Source of the DNA: Haematobacter missouriensis
GTDB lineage: Bacteria > Pseudomonadota > Alphaproteobacteria > Rhodobacterales > Rhodobacteraceae
Direction: 5' to 3'
Assembly: GCF_000740775.1 (NCBI RefSeq)
Contig: NZ_JFGS01000027.1
Coordinates: 1-58,304, forward strand
Length of the DNA: 58,304 nucleotides
Notes under the pieces: model-generated
Told to the model about the DNA's origin: nothing
The model's input: the letters and a program-made list of their open reading frames with translations, nothing else
Databases searched by the model: none
Part shown: positions 1 to 7,439 of the stretch, piece by piece
How the letters are laid out: each line of letters begins with the position of its first letter
How positions within the stretch are numbered: position 1 is the first letter of the stretch
Position numbers and translations under genes: made by a program

Positions 1-2
1 AA

Positions 3-29
3 ATCAGCGATTTACTTGGGGAATGTGGG
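3..29. repeat. 27-bp end repeat, left copy
   Basis: These 27 bases recur in inverted orientation at 58278-58304 with only two mismatches. Read on the + strand they encode ISDLLGECG, the same nine residues that open the sugar-transferase frame at the right edge, and both mismatches are synonymous third-position changes. The copy abuts the point (base 30) where tnpA homology stops. It could be the 5' part of a second sugar-transferase copy joined to tnpA by deletion, or an assembly-related repeat. Confidence 0.6.
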
Positions 30-2807
30 ATTCCAGTGGACGATGGCGCTGACGACAAGGTTGAGGCCCGAGGCACGGAATGCCTGACTTTCGAACGATC
101 GGTCGCGGATTTCGCCGCGCTCATGGAAGAAAACGGCCCGCTTGAGCTTGTGGGCGGATTCTCCTTTGTTAAGACCGGCTTGACATCGCCGGCGAAGTGC
201 CGGGTTGGAATACCATTCGATCATAAACAGGGATCGCTCGATGCGCCCGAGCTCACGCAGGGCTTTCGCCAACTGGCTCGGTTTCGAGGATGCCGCCAGC
301 TTTTTGAGGATCATTGAGGGCGCAACAGAGCGTGTCGTGATTGATGCCGCCAGATGGAGAAGGTCATCCCAGTGTTCCAGAATGAGGGCGGTATTGATCG
401 GCGCGCCGATATGGTTGGCCAGTGCTGGATATGAGTCGGCCTTTTCGAAAGTATGGAACTTCCGGTCCTTGAGATTGCGCAGCCGAGGCGCAAAACGCTT
501 TCCGATCAGAGTGAAGAGGGCAAATACATGATCGCTCGCACCTCCGGTATCGGTAAAGTGCTCCTCGATCTCCAGGATGGTGTCGTGGTCGAACAGGCCG
601 TCGAGAACATAGGCTGCCTCGCTCTCGGTCGGGCTGATCGGCAGAATGCTGAAATAGCCGTACTGATCGGAAAGGTGGCTGTAAAATTTCGAGCCTGGCT
701 CGCTGCCATAATGCAGGTTGATATCACCGCGTTTGGCGGCACGATCACTGGCCCGGAAGAACTGACCATCAGATGATGCGGTCGTCCCTGTTCCCCAGAG
801 CTGGGCGTGGGGATGACGCGCATGGGCGTCGGTCACACATGCCTGCGCTGCGCGATAGGTTTCCGTGCGGGCATGGAACATGCGCATCCATCCGATCTGA
901 TGGGCGCTGATCCCCTTGGAGGCTCCGGCCATACGTTTCGGGCCAAGATTGGTGGCGTCCGCGAGCGTGCCGGCGAGCATGGCCGGAATGTTTTGCGGTG
1001 AATCGCCCGTTCGAACATGGGTGAACTGGTCGGCAAAGCCGGTCCACTCATGCACGTCTCTTAAGAGATCCGGCACTTCGACAAGCGGATACATTTCGCT
1101 GAGTTCGATATTTAGTTCATCGGCTGCAGCGGGCACTTCGCTCGCCAGCGGTGTTACAATCAGGGTTCCGGCATCGAGACGGACGCCTTCAAGTTTGCCG
1201 TTGCGGGCGCGATGGGCGAGACGTTTCAGATTGAAGTCCAGCAATTGTTGCATTTCGGTGAGCCAAGCCACCCCGTCGCGCTGCACACCGAGCCCAAGCT
1301 GGTCAGTTTCCTTCAGCTTGGTAAAAGTAGGGCGGGGCATGAAATTTTCATTTATCGGCCGGAACGCCCTGCTGCCTTCGACCCAGATGTCGGCCGAACG
1401 AAGCCGCTCGCGCAACGCTGCCAGTGTTGCAATCTCATAGAGACGGCGATCGGCCTTTGCCTGCCCGAAGATCAGTTTACGCTCCGCCGCGCCGAGATGA
1501 GCGATCGGGACACGTTCGGGAAGCACGCGCCTTCCTTCCGCGTAAAGGGATCTGAGTGTTTCGATCGCTGCCAGCAAAGGATCATACCGACGACTTGAAT
1601 GGAATGTGAAGGTCAGGAGGAACCGGCCTGCATAATTGCGAACATTGGCATATTGCTCAGCTGCAATAAGCAAGGGTGAGGCGTCATTGTCTTCCACCAT
1701 CGCCGCAAGCGTCGGCTTTGCCTGCACCAAGCGATGCCAGCCGACGTGGCGGTCGAGCGTTTCAATTGCATCTTCATCATTGTCATTGGCGCACTGAAGA
1801 GCCGATATCGTGTCGAGAAACAGCCGTAGTGCCTTAGCCGTCTCCATCCGGGTGTTCACATGGCGCTGCTTCTTGCGGTTATTCGCCTGCGAAAACAGCC
1901 TGCCGATCAGCTTGATGAACATGGTGACTGCGGCGTCGGTGAGCTTTTGCCCAAGCTTGATGATCTGCGCGATGATCGTCGCGCGCCGCCGACTGGCGTT
2001 GAAGTCGGCGGCAAGCCATGCCGGTGTCACATCGCCCTCCCGGACCATCTGCTCCCAGCGACCGGAGTGGATGCGGGCTTGTAGTCGGGGATCGATATCG
2101 AGCGCGCGGATGAAAGCGATCCTGTCGGTCAGCGTGACCAGGTTGGTTGCTCCCGGAGCATCTGGCGCAGATCGCAGCCAATGGAATCGCGTCTGTCGTA
2201 TCTCGGGATCAACCGTCAAAAGATCATCGAGGGATTGGAGCTTTTCGGCTGAAAGGCCCGATATCAGGGCAGCCTCGGCGCGACGGCGGGCTATTACGCG
2301 GCCGGCAAAGCCGATCCGCTCTATTGTGTCAGGTGCGGGAAGTAACACCTTCCGCTCCCGCAGCGTGGTGACAATAGCTTGGGCAATAGAATGGCCCTTG
2401 TCCGTTGCGGTCGCCGTTCCGACGGCGGATAGTAAGGCGGCGCGCCGGTCCTGTGCTGTTGCTGTTCGTTTTCCAAAATAGGAAAGCAAATGCGCGATAT
2501 GCTCGCGGCGAGTTTCCTCCCGCCTGGCATAGGAACGGAAACTCTCCGGATCAGCATCCAATTGTTCGGCTATATAATTGAGCATCGCCCTCGGCGGAAT
2601 TTCGTGCACCATGAGAGCCCGGCCCGGATGCCGCATCATGCAAAGCTGGACAGCAAAGCCGAGCTGGTTATGTTTTCGCCTGCGGACTTCGATCTCCAGC
2701 CGGTCCGATGGAGATAGAGTGTAGTGACGGATCAGACTATCCTCATCGGTCGGTACGCCGAACAGCTCCTGTTGATCCTGAATTTTGAGAAACTTCCGCC
2801 GCGCCAT
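12..2807 (-). CDS. tnpA: Tn3-family transposase, 3'-truncated
   Basis: Transposase of a Tn3-type unit transposon, which makes cointegrates by replicative transposition with a DDE active site. The 931 codons contain the family's acidic triad as SSDGQF, LSDQY and NKGES (Glu near residue 883), followed by the conserved NLVVSAIVHWN stretch. The ATG start has GGAG six bases upstream. Family members are usually 980-1000 residues and continue about 50 residues past the WN motif. Here the homology stops at WN (base 30) and only PTFPK and a stop codon follow, so the C-terminus has been replaced and the enzyme is probably inactive. It is divergent from tnpR with a res-like region between them. The family call is very secure; loss of activity is inferred. 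Confidence 0.92.
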   Translation of the reverse strand: MARRKFLKIQDQQELFGVPTDEDSLIRHYTLSPSDRLEIEVRRRKHNQLGFAVQLCMMRHPGRALMVHEIPPRAMLNYIAEQLDADPESFRSYARREETRREHIAHLLSYFGKRTATAQDRRAALLSAVGTATATDKGHSIAQAIVTTLRERKVLLPAPDTIERIGFAGRVIARRRAEAALISGLSAEKLQSLDDLLTVDPEIRQTRFHWLRSAPDAPGATNLVTLTDRIAFIRALDIDPRLQARIHSGRWEQMVREGDVTPAWLAADFNASRRRATIIAQIIKLGQKLTDAAVTMFIKLIGRLFSQANNRKKQRHVNTRMETAKALRLFLDTISALQCANDNDEDAIETLDRHVGWHRLVQAKPTLAAMVEDNDASPLLIAAEQYANVRNYAGRFLLTFTFHSSRRYDPLLAAIETLRSLYAEGRRVLPERVPIAHLGAAERKLIFGQAKADRRLYEIATLAALRERLRSADIWVEGSRAFRPINENFMPRPTFTKLKETDQLGLGVQRDGVAWLTEMQQLLDFNLKRLAHRARNGKLEGVRLDAGTLIVTPLASEVPAAADELNIELSEMYPLVEVPDLLRDVHEWTGFADQFTHVRTGDSPQNIPAMLAGTLADATNLGPKRMAGASKGISAHQIGWMRMFHARTETYRAAQACVTDAHARHPHAQLWGTGTTASSDGQFFRASDRAAKRGDINLHYGSEPGSKFYSHLSDQYGYFSILPISPTESEAAYVLDGLFDHDTILEIEEHFTDTGGASDHVFALFTLIGKRFAPRLRNLKDRKFHTFEKADSYPALANHIGAPINTALILEHWDDLLHLAASITTRSVAPSMILKKLAASSKPSQLAKALRELGRIERSLFMIEWYSNPALRRRCQAGLNKGESAHKLKRAVFFHERGEIRDRSFESQAFRASGLNLVVSAIVHWNPTFPK

Positions 2808-2845
2808 TTTTTACTCCATACAAACTTGCGTCGATGGTTCCGGGC

Positions 2846-2950
2846 ATGTCCGGAAACGGTCGTTTGAGTACAGGCCTAAATCACCCTGTCCACAAATTAT
2901 CTTGACTTATTTGTGGACAGGCATCACCTTTCGGACAACCTATTCGGACG
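2846..2950. promoter_or_regulatory. res: Putative res site / tnpA-tnpR intergenic control region
   Basis: The gap between divergent tnpA and tnpR carries a perfect inverted repeat with 12-bp arms, CTGTCCACAAAT at 2886-2897 and its complement at 2909-2920, separated by 11 bp. Further TGTCC/GGACA half-sites lie near 2848, 2932 and 2945. Serine resolvases of Tn3 elements bind three such dyads here, resolve cointegrates and repress both genes. The boundaries and the crossover subsite are estimates. Confidence 0.65.
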
Positions 2951-2962
2951 AAATTGAACCTT

Positions 2963-3550
2963 ATGCCACGCACCTTTGCCTATGTCCGTGTCTCCACGAC
3001 CGGACAGACCACCGAAAACCAGATTCAGGAAATCGAAGCGGCCGGCTTCCACGTCGAGCCACGCCGTATAGTCACCGAGACCATCTCGGGCAGCGTCGCC
3101 ATTGCGCAGCGCCGGGGTTTCTCGCGACTGATGGATAAACTCGAAGCCGGGGACGTGCTCATCGTCACCAAGCTCGATCGGCTCGGCCGAGATGCGATCG
3201 ATGTCAGTACGACGGTCAGGAAACTGGAGGAGCTGGGCGTGCGGGTCCATTGTCTGGCCCTCGGCGGCGTCGATCTGGCGAGTTCCGCCGGGAAGATGAC
3301 GATGAGCGTCATCAATGCCGTCGCTCAGTTCGAGCGTGATCTGCTGATCGAACGCACGCAGTCGGGCCTCAAACGAGCCAAGTCGGAAGGCAAGACCCTC
3401 GGCCGTCCCGCTCGGCTCAATGAGAAGCAGAAATTGGATGTTCTCTCGGATTTGGCGGGCGGGATGAGCGTTTCCGCACTCGCCAGAAAATTTGACACCA
3501 GCCGCCAGACCATCATGCGTGTCAGGATCGAGGGCGACCGCTCCGTTTAA
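2963..3550 (+). CDS. tnpR: Tn3-type serine resolvase
   Basis: Site-specific serine recombinase that resolves the cointegrate made by the transposase. The catalytic domain starts MPRTFAYVRVST, with Ser11 as expected nucleophile, followed by the KLDRLGRD and QFERDLLIERT regions typical of resolvase/invertase proteins. A C-terminal helix-turn-helix (SVSALARKFDTSRQTIMRV) binds res. At 195 residues it has the normal length. The frame extends upstream to a TTG at 2954, but the ATG at 2963 fits the usual family N-terminus; no strong ribosome-binding site is visible. It converges on merA, whose stop is only 36 bp away, so the mer cargo sits directly behind tnpR. Confidence 0.93.
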   Translation: MPRTFAYVRVSTTGQTTENQIQEIEAAGFHVEPRRIVTETISGSVAIAQRRGFSRLMDKLEAGDVLIVTKLDRLGRDAIDVSTTVRKLEELGVRVHCLALGGVDLASSAGKMTMSVINAVAQFERDLLIERTQSGLKRAKSEGKTLGRPARLNEKQKLDVLSDLAGGMSVSALARKFDTSRQTIMRVRIEGDRSV

Positions 3551-3586
3551 GCCGTAACTTGAGTAGGCACCCGTTTCCCTTTCGCC

Positions 3587-5029
3587 TCACCCCGCGCAGC
3601 AGGACAGTTTTTTCACATCCCTGTCGAAGGTCTGAGCCGCAAGCTTCAAACCTTCGACAGTCGTCAGATATGGAAAGATCGTCTCCGAGAGATCATCGAT
3701 CGTCAGGCCGCAGCGGATGGCCAAGGCTGCCGTCTGAATGCTGTCAGCACCCTCTGGTGCAAGGATGTGAGCGCCAAGGAGTTTCCGGGTTGACCCGTCG
3801 GCGACCAGCTTGATCAGGCCGCGCGTGTCGCGCGCCGCCAGCGCCCGCGGCACATTGTCGAGGGAAAGGACGGAGGTGCGAACCGAATGTCCGGCAGCCC
3901 GCGCCTGCGCTTCGGTCATGCCGACGCTCGCCACCTGCGGATCGGTAAAGACCACGGCGGGCATTGCGGTGTTGTCGTAACTCAGGCTGTTGCCGTTCAA
4001 TGCGTTCTTGGCGGCGAGCTTTGCGCCATAGGCGGCCATGTAGACGAACTGATCTTTTCCGGTTACATCGCCGGCGGCATAGACGCCCGCCTTCGAGGTG
4101 CGCATGCGATCATCAACGATGATGGCCCCGGCCGGTGTCAGGTCTATACCGGTTTCAGCAAGCCCAAGGGCTTCAGTGTTCGAGCGGCGTCCCGTCGCCA
4201 CAAGAATCCGCTCGGCAGTCAAGATTTCCGGACGTCCGTCCCGCGCGATGGCGAGGGCAACACCACCATCATCGGTCTTGCGGGCGGACTCGTAGGTAAT
4301 GCCGCTGACGATTTTAATCCCCTCATCGGCCAGATAGGTGGCAAGCGCAGCGCCGATTTCGGGTTCAGCCTCCGGCAGAAGCCGGCTGCGGAACACGAGT
4401 GTCACTTCGACACCGGCCCGTGCGAAAGTCTGGGCAAGCTCCACGCCGATGTAGCCGCCGCCAAGCACTATCATCGAGCGTGGCAGCTCGGTCAGGGCGA
4501 GCGCTGTCGTGCTGTCGAGCGGCGATACGTCAGCGATCCCCGGAATCCCCGGCAACGCCGGACGCGCACCGGTGGTGATGATAATTCGCTCGGAGCCGAT
4601 GTGCTGGCCCGCGACCTGGACACCGCCGTCAACGAGGCGGGCCGGACCTTCGTGGTAGACCACATTGTTGTACTCCGGCAGCAGATCAGCGTATTTCGCC
4701 TGTCGCAGACCGGCAACCAAAGCGTCTTTCTGGGCGATCTGAGCGGCCCAATCAACCACGCGCGCGCCGCTTTCGATCCCATCAAACCGGGCAGCCGCAT
4801 CGTTGGCGTGACGTACAGCCTCCGTGGCCCGGATCAGGGCTTTCGAGGGCACGCAGCCGATGTTGACGCATGTACCGCCGATCGTGCCATGCCCGACAAG
4901 AGCCACTTGGGCGCCTAGTTCGGCGGCCGTGATCGCGGCGGAGAAACCGGCCGAGCCAGCTCCGACGACCACAAGATCATAACGGCCGTTGCCTTTGTTG
5001 GAAGTTGGAACGTCGCAAGCTTCACACAT
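3587..5029 (-). CDS. merA: Mercuric reductase
   Basis: Cytosolic flavoprotein that reduces Hg(II) to volatile Hg(0) with NADPH. The 480 residues show the FAD-binding VVGAGSAGFSAA near residue 20, the redox disulfide GGTCVNIGCVPSK (Cys54/Cys59), a second GGGYIGVE nucleotide-binding motif, and the mercury-handling C-terminal pair Cys477-Cys478 (KKLSCCAG). There is no N-terminal NmerA metal-binding domain, only a short MCEACD leader, as in many alphaproteobacterial MerA proteins. It is the last gene of merTPFA; merF ends at the base next to its start, so the two are probably translationally coupled. Transcription should come from the MerR-controlled promoter at 6049-6079. Confidence 0.97.
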   Translation of the reverse strand: MCEACDVPTSNKGNGRYDLVVVGAGSAGFSAAITAAELGAQVALVGHGTIGGTCVNIGCVPSKALIRATEAVRHANDAAARFDGIESGARVVDWAAQIAQKDALVAGLRQAKYADLLPEYNNVVYHEGPARLVDGGVQVAGQHIGSERIIITTGARPALPGIPGIADVSPLDSTTALALTELPRSMIVLGGGYIGVELAQTFARAGVEVTLVFRSRLLPEAEPEIGAALATYLADEGIKIVSGITYESARKTDDGGVALAIARDGRPEILTAERILVATGRRSNTEALGLAETGIDLTPAGAIIVDDRMRTSKAGVYAAGDVTGKDQFVYMAAYGAKLAAKNALNGNSLSYDNTAMPAVVFTDPQVASVGMTEAQARAAGHSVRTSVLSLDNVPRALAARDTRGLIKLVADGSTRKLLGAHILAPEGADSIQTAALAIRCGLTIDDLSETIFPYLTTVEGLKLAAQTFDRDVKKLSCCAG

Positions 5030-5287
5030 TCAATTCACCTTTGTTGTCTTGTTATTCATCGAGCAGCAATTGGCATCCGCTGATGAGGCGGAACGCCGAC
5101 GCCGGTAAAGATAAAGTGCGGACGCCCCAATCGCGGCGAGAGCGATCGGGATCAGCACATAGCCGGCCGCTGCGAACCATGCGGAAAAGCCAAAAGAGCC
5201 AGCGGCGACCAAAAGAAATGGCGCGGCGCAACAGATGACGGCGAGAAACCCGACTCCGCCAAGGCCGATGAACTTTCCATCTGTCAT
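5030..5287 (-). CDS. merF: Mercury transporter MerF
   Basis: Small inner-membrane protein that passes Hg(II) to the cytoplasm. The 85 residues contain two predicted membrane helices. The first carries the diagnostic vicinal cysteine pair in VICCAAPFLLVA, and a further cysteine pair lies near the C-terminus (ANCCSMN). It lies between merP and merA with a zero-base gap to merA and 11 bases from merP. AGGAGG-like sequence precedes the start. Length and cysteine pattern match MerF better than MerT or MerC. Confidence 0.9.
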   Translation of the reverse strand: MTDGKFIGLGGVGFLAVICCAAPFLLVAAGSFGFSAWFAAAGYVLIPIALAAIGASALYLYRRRRSASSADANCCSMNNKTTKVN

Positions 5288-5298
5288 GCTGAACCTCC

Positions 5299-5586
5299 TT
5301 ACTGCGAAACGCCGGACGGATAGCCAGCATTGGTGGTTGCGGTGATCAGCGCGGCGACATTCGTCTGGCTGTCGTCAAAGCGCACCTTCGCGATCGCCGC
5401 GCCGGTCGCCTCCGATACATCAACATCGAGCACGCCTGGAACGTTGCTGAGCGCCCGCTTCACAATCGGGCCGCAGAGTTCGCAGGTGGCATTGGCAACA
5501 TTCAAGGTTACGGTCTGCTCGGCGGCAAAAGCGTGACCACCCGTCAGCAGGGACGCAGTAAGGGCAATGAGGGGCAGGATTTTCAT
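5299..5586 (-). CDS. merP: Periplasmic mercury-binding protein MerP
   Basis: Periplasmic scavenger that binds Hg(II) and hands it to MerT/MerF. The chosen start gives 95 residues with a Sec signal peptide (MKILPLIALTASLLTGGHAFA) followed by an HMA fold whose metal loop reads NATCELCGP, with the two cysteines spaced CxxC. The frame is open further upstream, but ATG 5586 has AGGAG at proper spacing and begins the signal peptide. It follows merT by 16 bases. The loop lacks the usual GMTC methionine, a minor variation. Confidence 0.95.
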   Translation of the reverse strand: MKILPLIALTASLLTGGHAFAAEQTVTLNVANATCELCGPIVKRALSNVPGVLDVDVSEATGAAIAKVRFDDSQTNVAALITATTNAGYPSGVSQ

Positions 5587-5602
5587 GAGATTCTCCTTGG
5601 GA

Positions 5603-6016
5603 TTAAGCATCGAGGACAAGGCGGGCGGCGTAGGGAAAGCCCACGGCGATAATGATCAAGACAGTTGCGACCCAAAGGCCGATCTTGGCGTTCCGATGGG
5701 ATGATGGACGCGCGCAGTAGGAACCCTCGGCGCATTCAGCCGCCTTCGGCCTGCGATAGACGAGATAGAAACCGTAGCCGAGGCAGGCGAGCGCGATCGT
5801 GATAAACACAGGCTGGTAGGGTTCGAACGCGGTCAAATTGCCGATCCACGCGCCGCTGATGCCAGCGAAGAACAAGGCAAAGGGCAGCACGCAACAGGTT
5901 GCTGCGCCCAGTGCCGCAACGATGCCGCCGACCGACAGCAATGCTGCCCGATCAAAACCCTTTTCGGCTGGCTCTGTGACTGTATTTGCCAGCGTCCGTG
6001 TTTCATCCTGCATCAT
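5603..6016 (-). CDS. merT: Mercuric transport protein MerT
   Basis: Inner-membrane Hg(II) importer and first gene of the mer operon. The 137-residue protein has three hydrophobic segments. The first contains the vicinal cysteines ATCCVLPF, and a cytoplasmic loop carries the second pair CAEGSYC, both required in the family for Hg transfer. The start is a double ATG with GGGAG about nine bases upstream. The MerR operator-promoter lies 33 bases upstream. It is slightly longer than the 116-residue Tn501 protein because of an N-terminal extension. Confidence 0.95.
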   Translation of the reverse strand: MMQDETRTLANTVTEPAEKGFDRAALLSVGGIVAALGAATCCVLPFALFFAGISGAWIGNLTAFEPYQPVFITIALACLGYGFYLVYRRPKAAECAEGSYCARPSSHRNAKIGLWVATVLIIIAVGFPYAARLVLDA

Positions 6017-6048
6017 CGTTCACATGCTCCCGCAATTGATCTATCGTG

Positions 6049-6079
6049 ACCCTAGTGCCTGTAGCGACTACAGGGTCAA
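6049..6079 (-). promoter_or_regulatory. MerR-type operator-promoter for merTPFA
   Basis: On the minus strand a -35 TTGACC (6074-6079) and a -10 TAGGGT (6049-6054) are separated by 19 bp instead of 17, the hallmark of promoters activated by MerR-induced DNA untwisting. The spacer contains a perfect 7-bp dyad, CCTGTAG/CTACAGG with CGA between (6058-6074). The same dyad would autoregulate divergent merR. Confidence 0.9.
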
Positions 6080-6114
6080 GCGAGAAATTTTCACGGATTT
6101 GTGCGAGCTATGTG

Positions 6115-6555
6115 ATGACACAGAATGATGAATTTTCGATCGGCGTGCTGTCCGAGCGCAGCGGCGTCAACATAGAGACGATCCGCTATTACGAGAAAAT
6201 CGGCGTCATGCCGAAGCCCGCCCGCAGCGCAGCGGGTTATCGTATCTACACAACTGAACACGCAAGGCGGCTGCATTTCGTGCGGCGCGGCCGTGAACTC
6301 GGCTTCAGCCTGGACGAGTTGCGCGGCCTGCTTCGCCTGGTCGATGGGCATACCTACACCTGCCGGGAGGTCCATGCGCTCACCATCGAACATTTGAAAG
6401 ATATCCGTCAGAAAATCGCCGATCTGCGGCGTCTGGAGCGGGCCATGTCGAATATGGCGGCGCAATGCACCGGCGATCAGGTTCCAGAATGTCCGGTCAT
6501 AGATGCCCTTTTTGAAATGCGGTCAATCAAGCGTTCCCGCTCCGTTCAAGCTTAG
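6115..6555 (+). CDS. merR: Mercury-responsive regulator MerR
   Basis: Metal-sensing activator/repressor of the mer operon. From ATG 6115 it is 146 residues: a winged helix-turn-helix (IGVLSERSGVNIETIRYYE, then SAAGYRIY), a long dimerisation helix, and the three Hg-binding cysteines at 83, 118 and 126. The frame is open up to an ATG at 6046, but that start would lie inside the operator, so the start after the dyad is preferred (GTG 6112 is an alternative). The TAG stop (6553-6555) lies inside the transposon terminal repeat, as in mer transposons whose merR abuts the end. Confidence 0.95.
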   Translation: MTQNDEFSIGVLSERSGVNIETIRYYEKIGVMPKPARSAAGYRIYTTEHARRLHFVRRGRELGFSLDELRGLLRLVDGHTYTCREVHALTIEHLKDIRQKIADLRRLERAMSNMAAQCTGDQVPECPVIDALFEMRSIKRSRSVQA

Positions 6556-6588
6556 CGTACGATTTCGAGCAGCTCTTGTTCTGACCCC
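6551..6588. repeat. Tn3-family 38-bp terminal inverted repeat
   Basis: Read on the minus strand it begins GGGGTCAGAACAAG and ends AATCGTACGCTAAG. It is exactly 38 bp, and its inner end matches the conserved end of Tn21/Tn501-type repeats (ACGCTAAG). It marks the right boundary of the mercury transposon. The 5 bp just outside (TTCTT, 6589-6593) are the predicted target duplication. The partner repeat is not in the window because the tnpA end is missing. Confidence 0.92.
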
Positions 6589-6873
6589 TTCTTCATCGGT
6601 CATTCCGTTGCCAGCAGCGCGGTCGGCGCGGCGGCAAGGGGAAACAAGGGGCATGCGACGGCGCTCTACCTCATGTTCTACTATGCGGGGGCGAGCCTGA
6701 CCGGCTGGGCGGGGGGCTGGTTCTGGCAGCATGGCGGCTGGCCGGGGCTGGCCGGGCTGACAGTGGGCGTTTCCCTGCTGGGTCTGGCTGTTGCAGCCTT
6801 CGGCCCGCGCGTCTCTGCGGTGCAGGCCGGGGGGCAGACCGTGGGGCGGACCGGGCCGGATGCGCGGGACTGA
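6589..6873 (+). pseudogene. MFS transporter, 3' remnant cut by the transposon
   Basis: From the first base outside the transposon an open frame runs without a start to a stop at 6873. It encodes IGHSVASSAVGAAAR, then LYLMFYYAGASLTGWAGG and WQHGGWPGLAGL with further hydrophobic segments. This matches the last helices of drug-efflux-type major facilitator proteins (YnfM-like). The 5' two-thirds are absent, so the Tn3 element inserted in this gene. The original substrate cannot be told. Confidence 0.75.
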
Positions 6874-7027
6874 GAGGCTGAAAAGGTTGCCGTCTCATGT
6901 CTGTACTCCGGAAATCGGGAAATTTGCCCTGCAATGATCCAGATCGTGTAGTTTTCCGGCCGTATCCGGGGGCTTGTGAACGATTTCCGCTCCCCGCTCA
7001 TCTGAGAGCTTTTCAGTAGCCTGCTAA
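6874..7027. repeat. MITE-like repeat, copy A
   Basis: About 155 bp that begins AGAGGCTGAAAAGG and ends TTTTCAGTAGCCTGCT, forming imperfect terminal inverted repeats. It aligns along its length with copy B at 7101-7286; shared blocks include GAAATCGG, TTTCCGGC and a CGATTTCCGCTCC-like stretch. There is no coding capacity. It is probably a non-autonomous element derived from an IS. Confidence 0.5.
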
Positions 7028-7100
7028 CGGGTCTGCTCTGCCGCGGAACCGTCACGCCGGAGGCGGGGCACCGATTTCAGGCCACCGGCGCCTCCCCACC

Positions 7101-7286
7101 TAGCAGGCTGCTGAAACAGTCCTGAAGTGTCATGCCTATGTGCCAGAAATCGGATCATCTGCGCGGGAGCGCCCGGAAGTATATGGATTTCCGGCTGGAT
7201 TTCGTCACATTGCGAATGATCTCCGCTCCAACACAGGCCAGACACAGGCCAGACACAGGCCAGAAAGCCTTTCTCAGCAGCCTGCT
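7101..7286. repeat. MITE-like repeat, copy B
   Basis: About 186 bp bounded by the perfect 13-bp inverted repeat AGCAGGCTGCTGA (7102-7114) and TCAGCAGCCTGCT (7274-7286). It is a diverged homologue of copy A with an extra 11-bp triplication near its right end. No ORF of note. Copies A and B are in the same orientation, separated by about 75 bp. Confidence 0.55.
7231..7263. repeat. 11-bp tandem repeat, three copies
   Basis: The unit ACACAGGCCAG is repeated three times without interruption inside MITE-like copy B. It is most simply explained by replication slippage. Confidence 0.9.
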
Positions 7287-7405
7287 GGATGTCCCCGCCT
7301 GGAGGTCAGGCCCTGACGACTTCTCTCATGCCGGTCCGCTCTACGCCTGAGACCCATCTCCTAATCCAACCCCTCTGATAGCCCCTGACGGCCCGGGGCG
7401 CCTCG

Positions 7406-7422
7406 GGGCATCGGCGATGCCC
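7406..7422 (-). terminator. Hairpin downstream of the orphan binding protein
   Basis: GGGCATCGGCGATGCCC is a perfect hairpin 17 bases past the stop codon of the binding-protein gene. No T-run follows on the minus strand, so intrinsic termination is uncertain and mRNA protection is equally possible. Confidence 0.35.
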
Positions 7423-7439
7423 TCTGACCGCCGCGCCGG

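Noticed and set aside
6046-6114. Upstream start for merR at 6046
   Set aside because: It would place coding sequence over the MerR operator, and the extra residues have no counterpart in MerR proteins.
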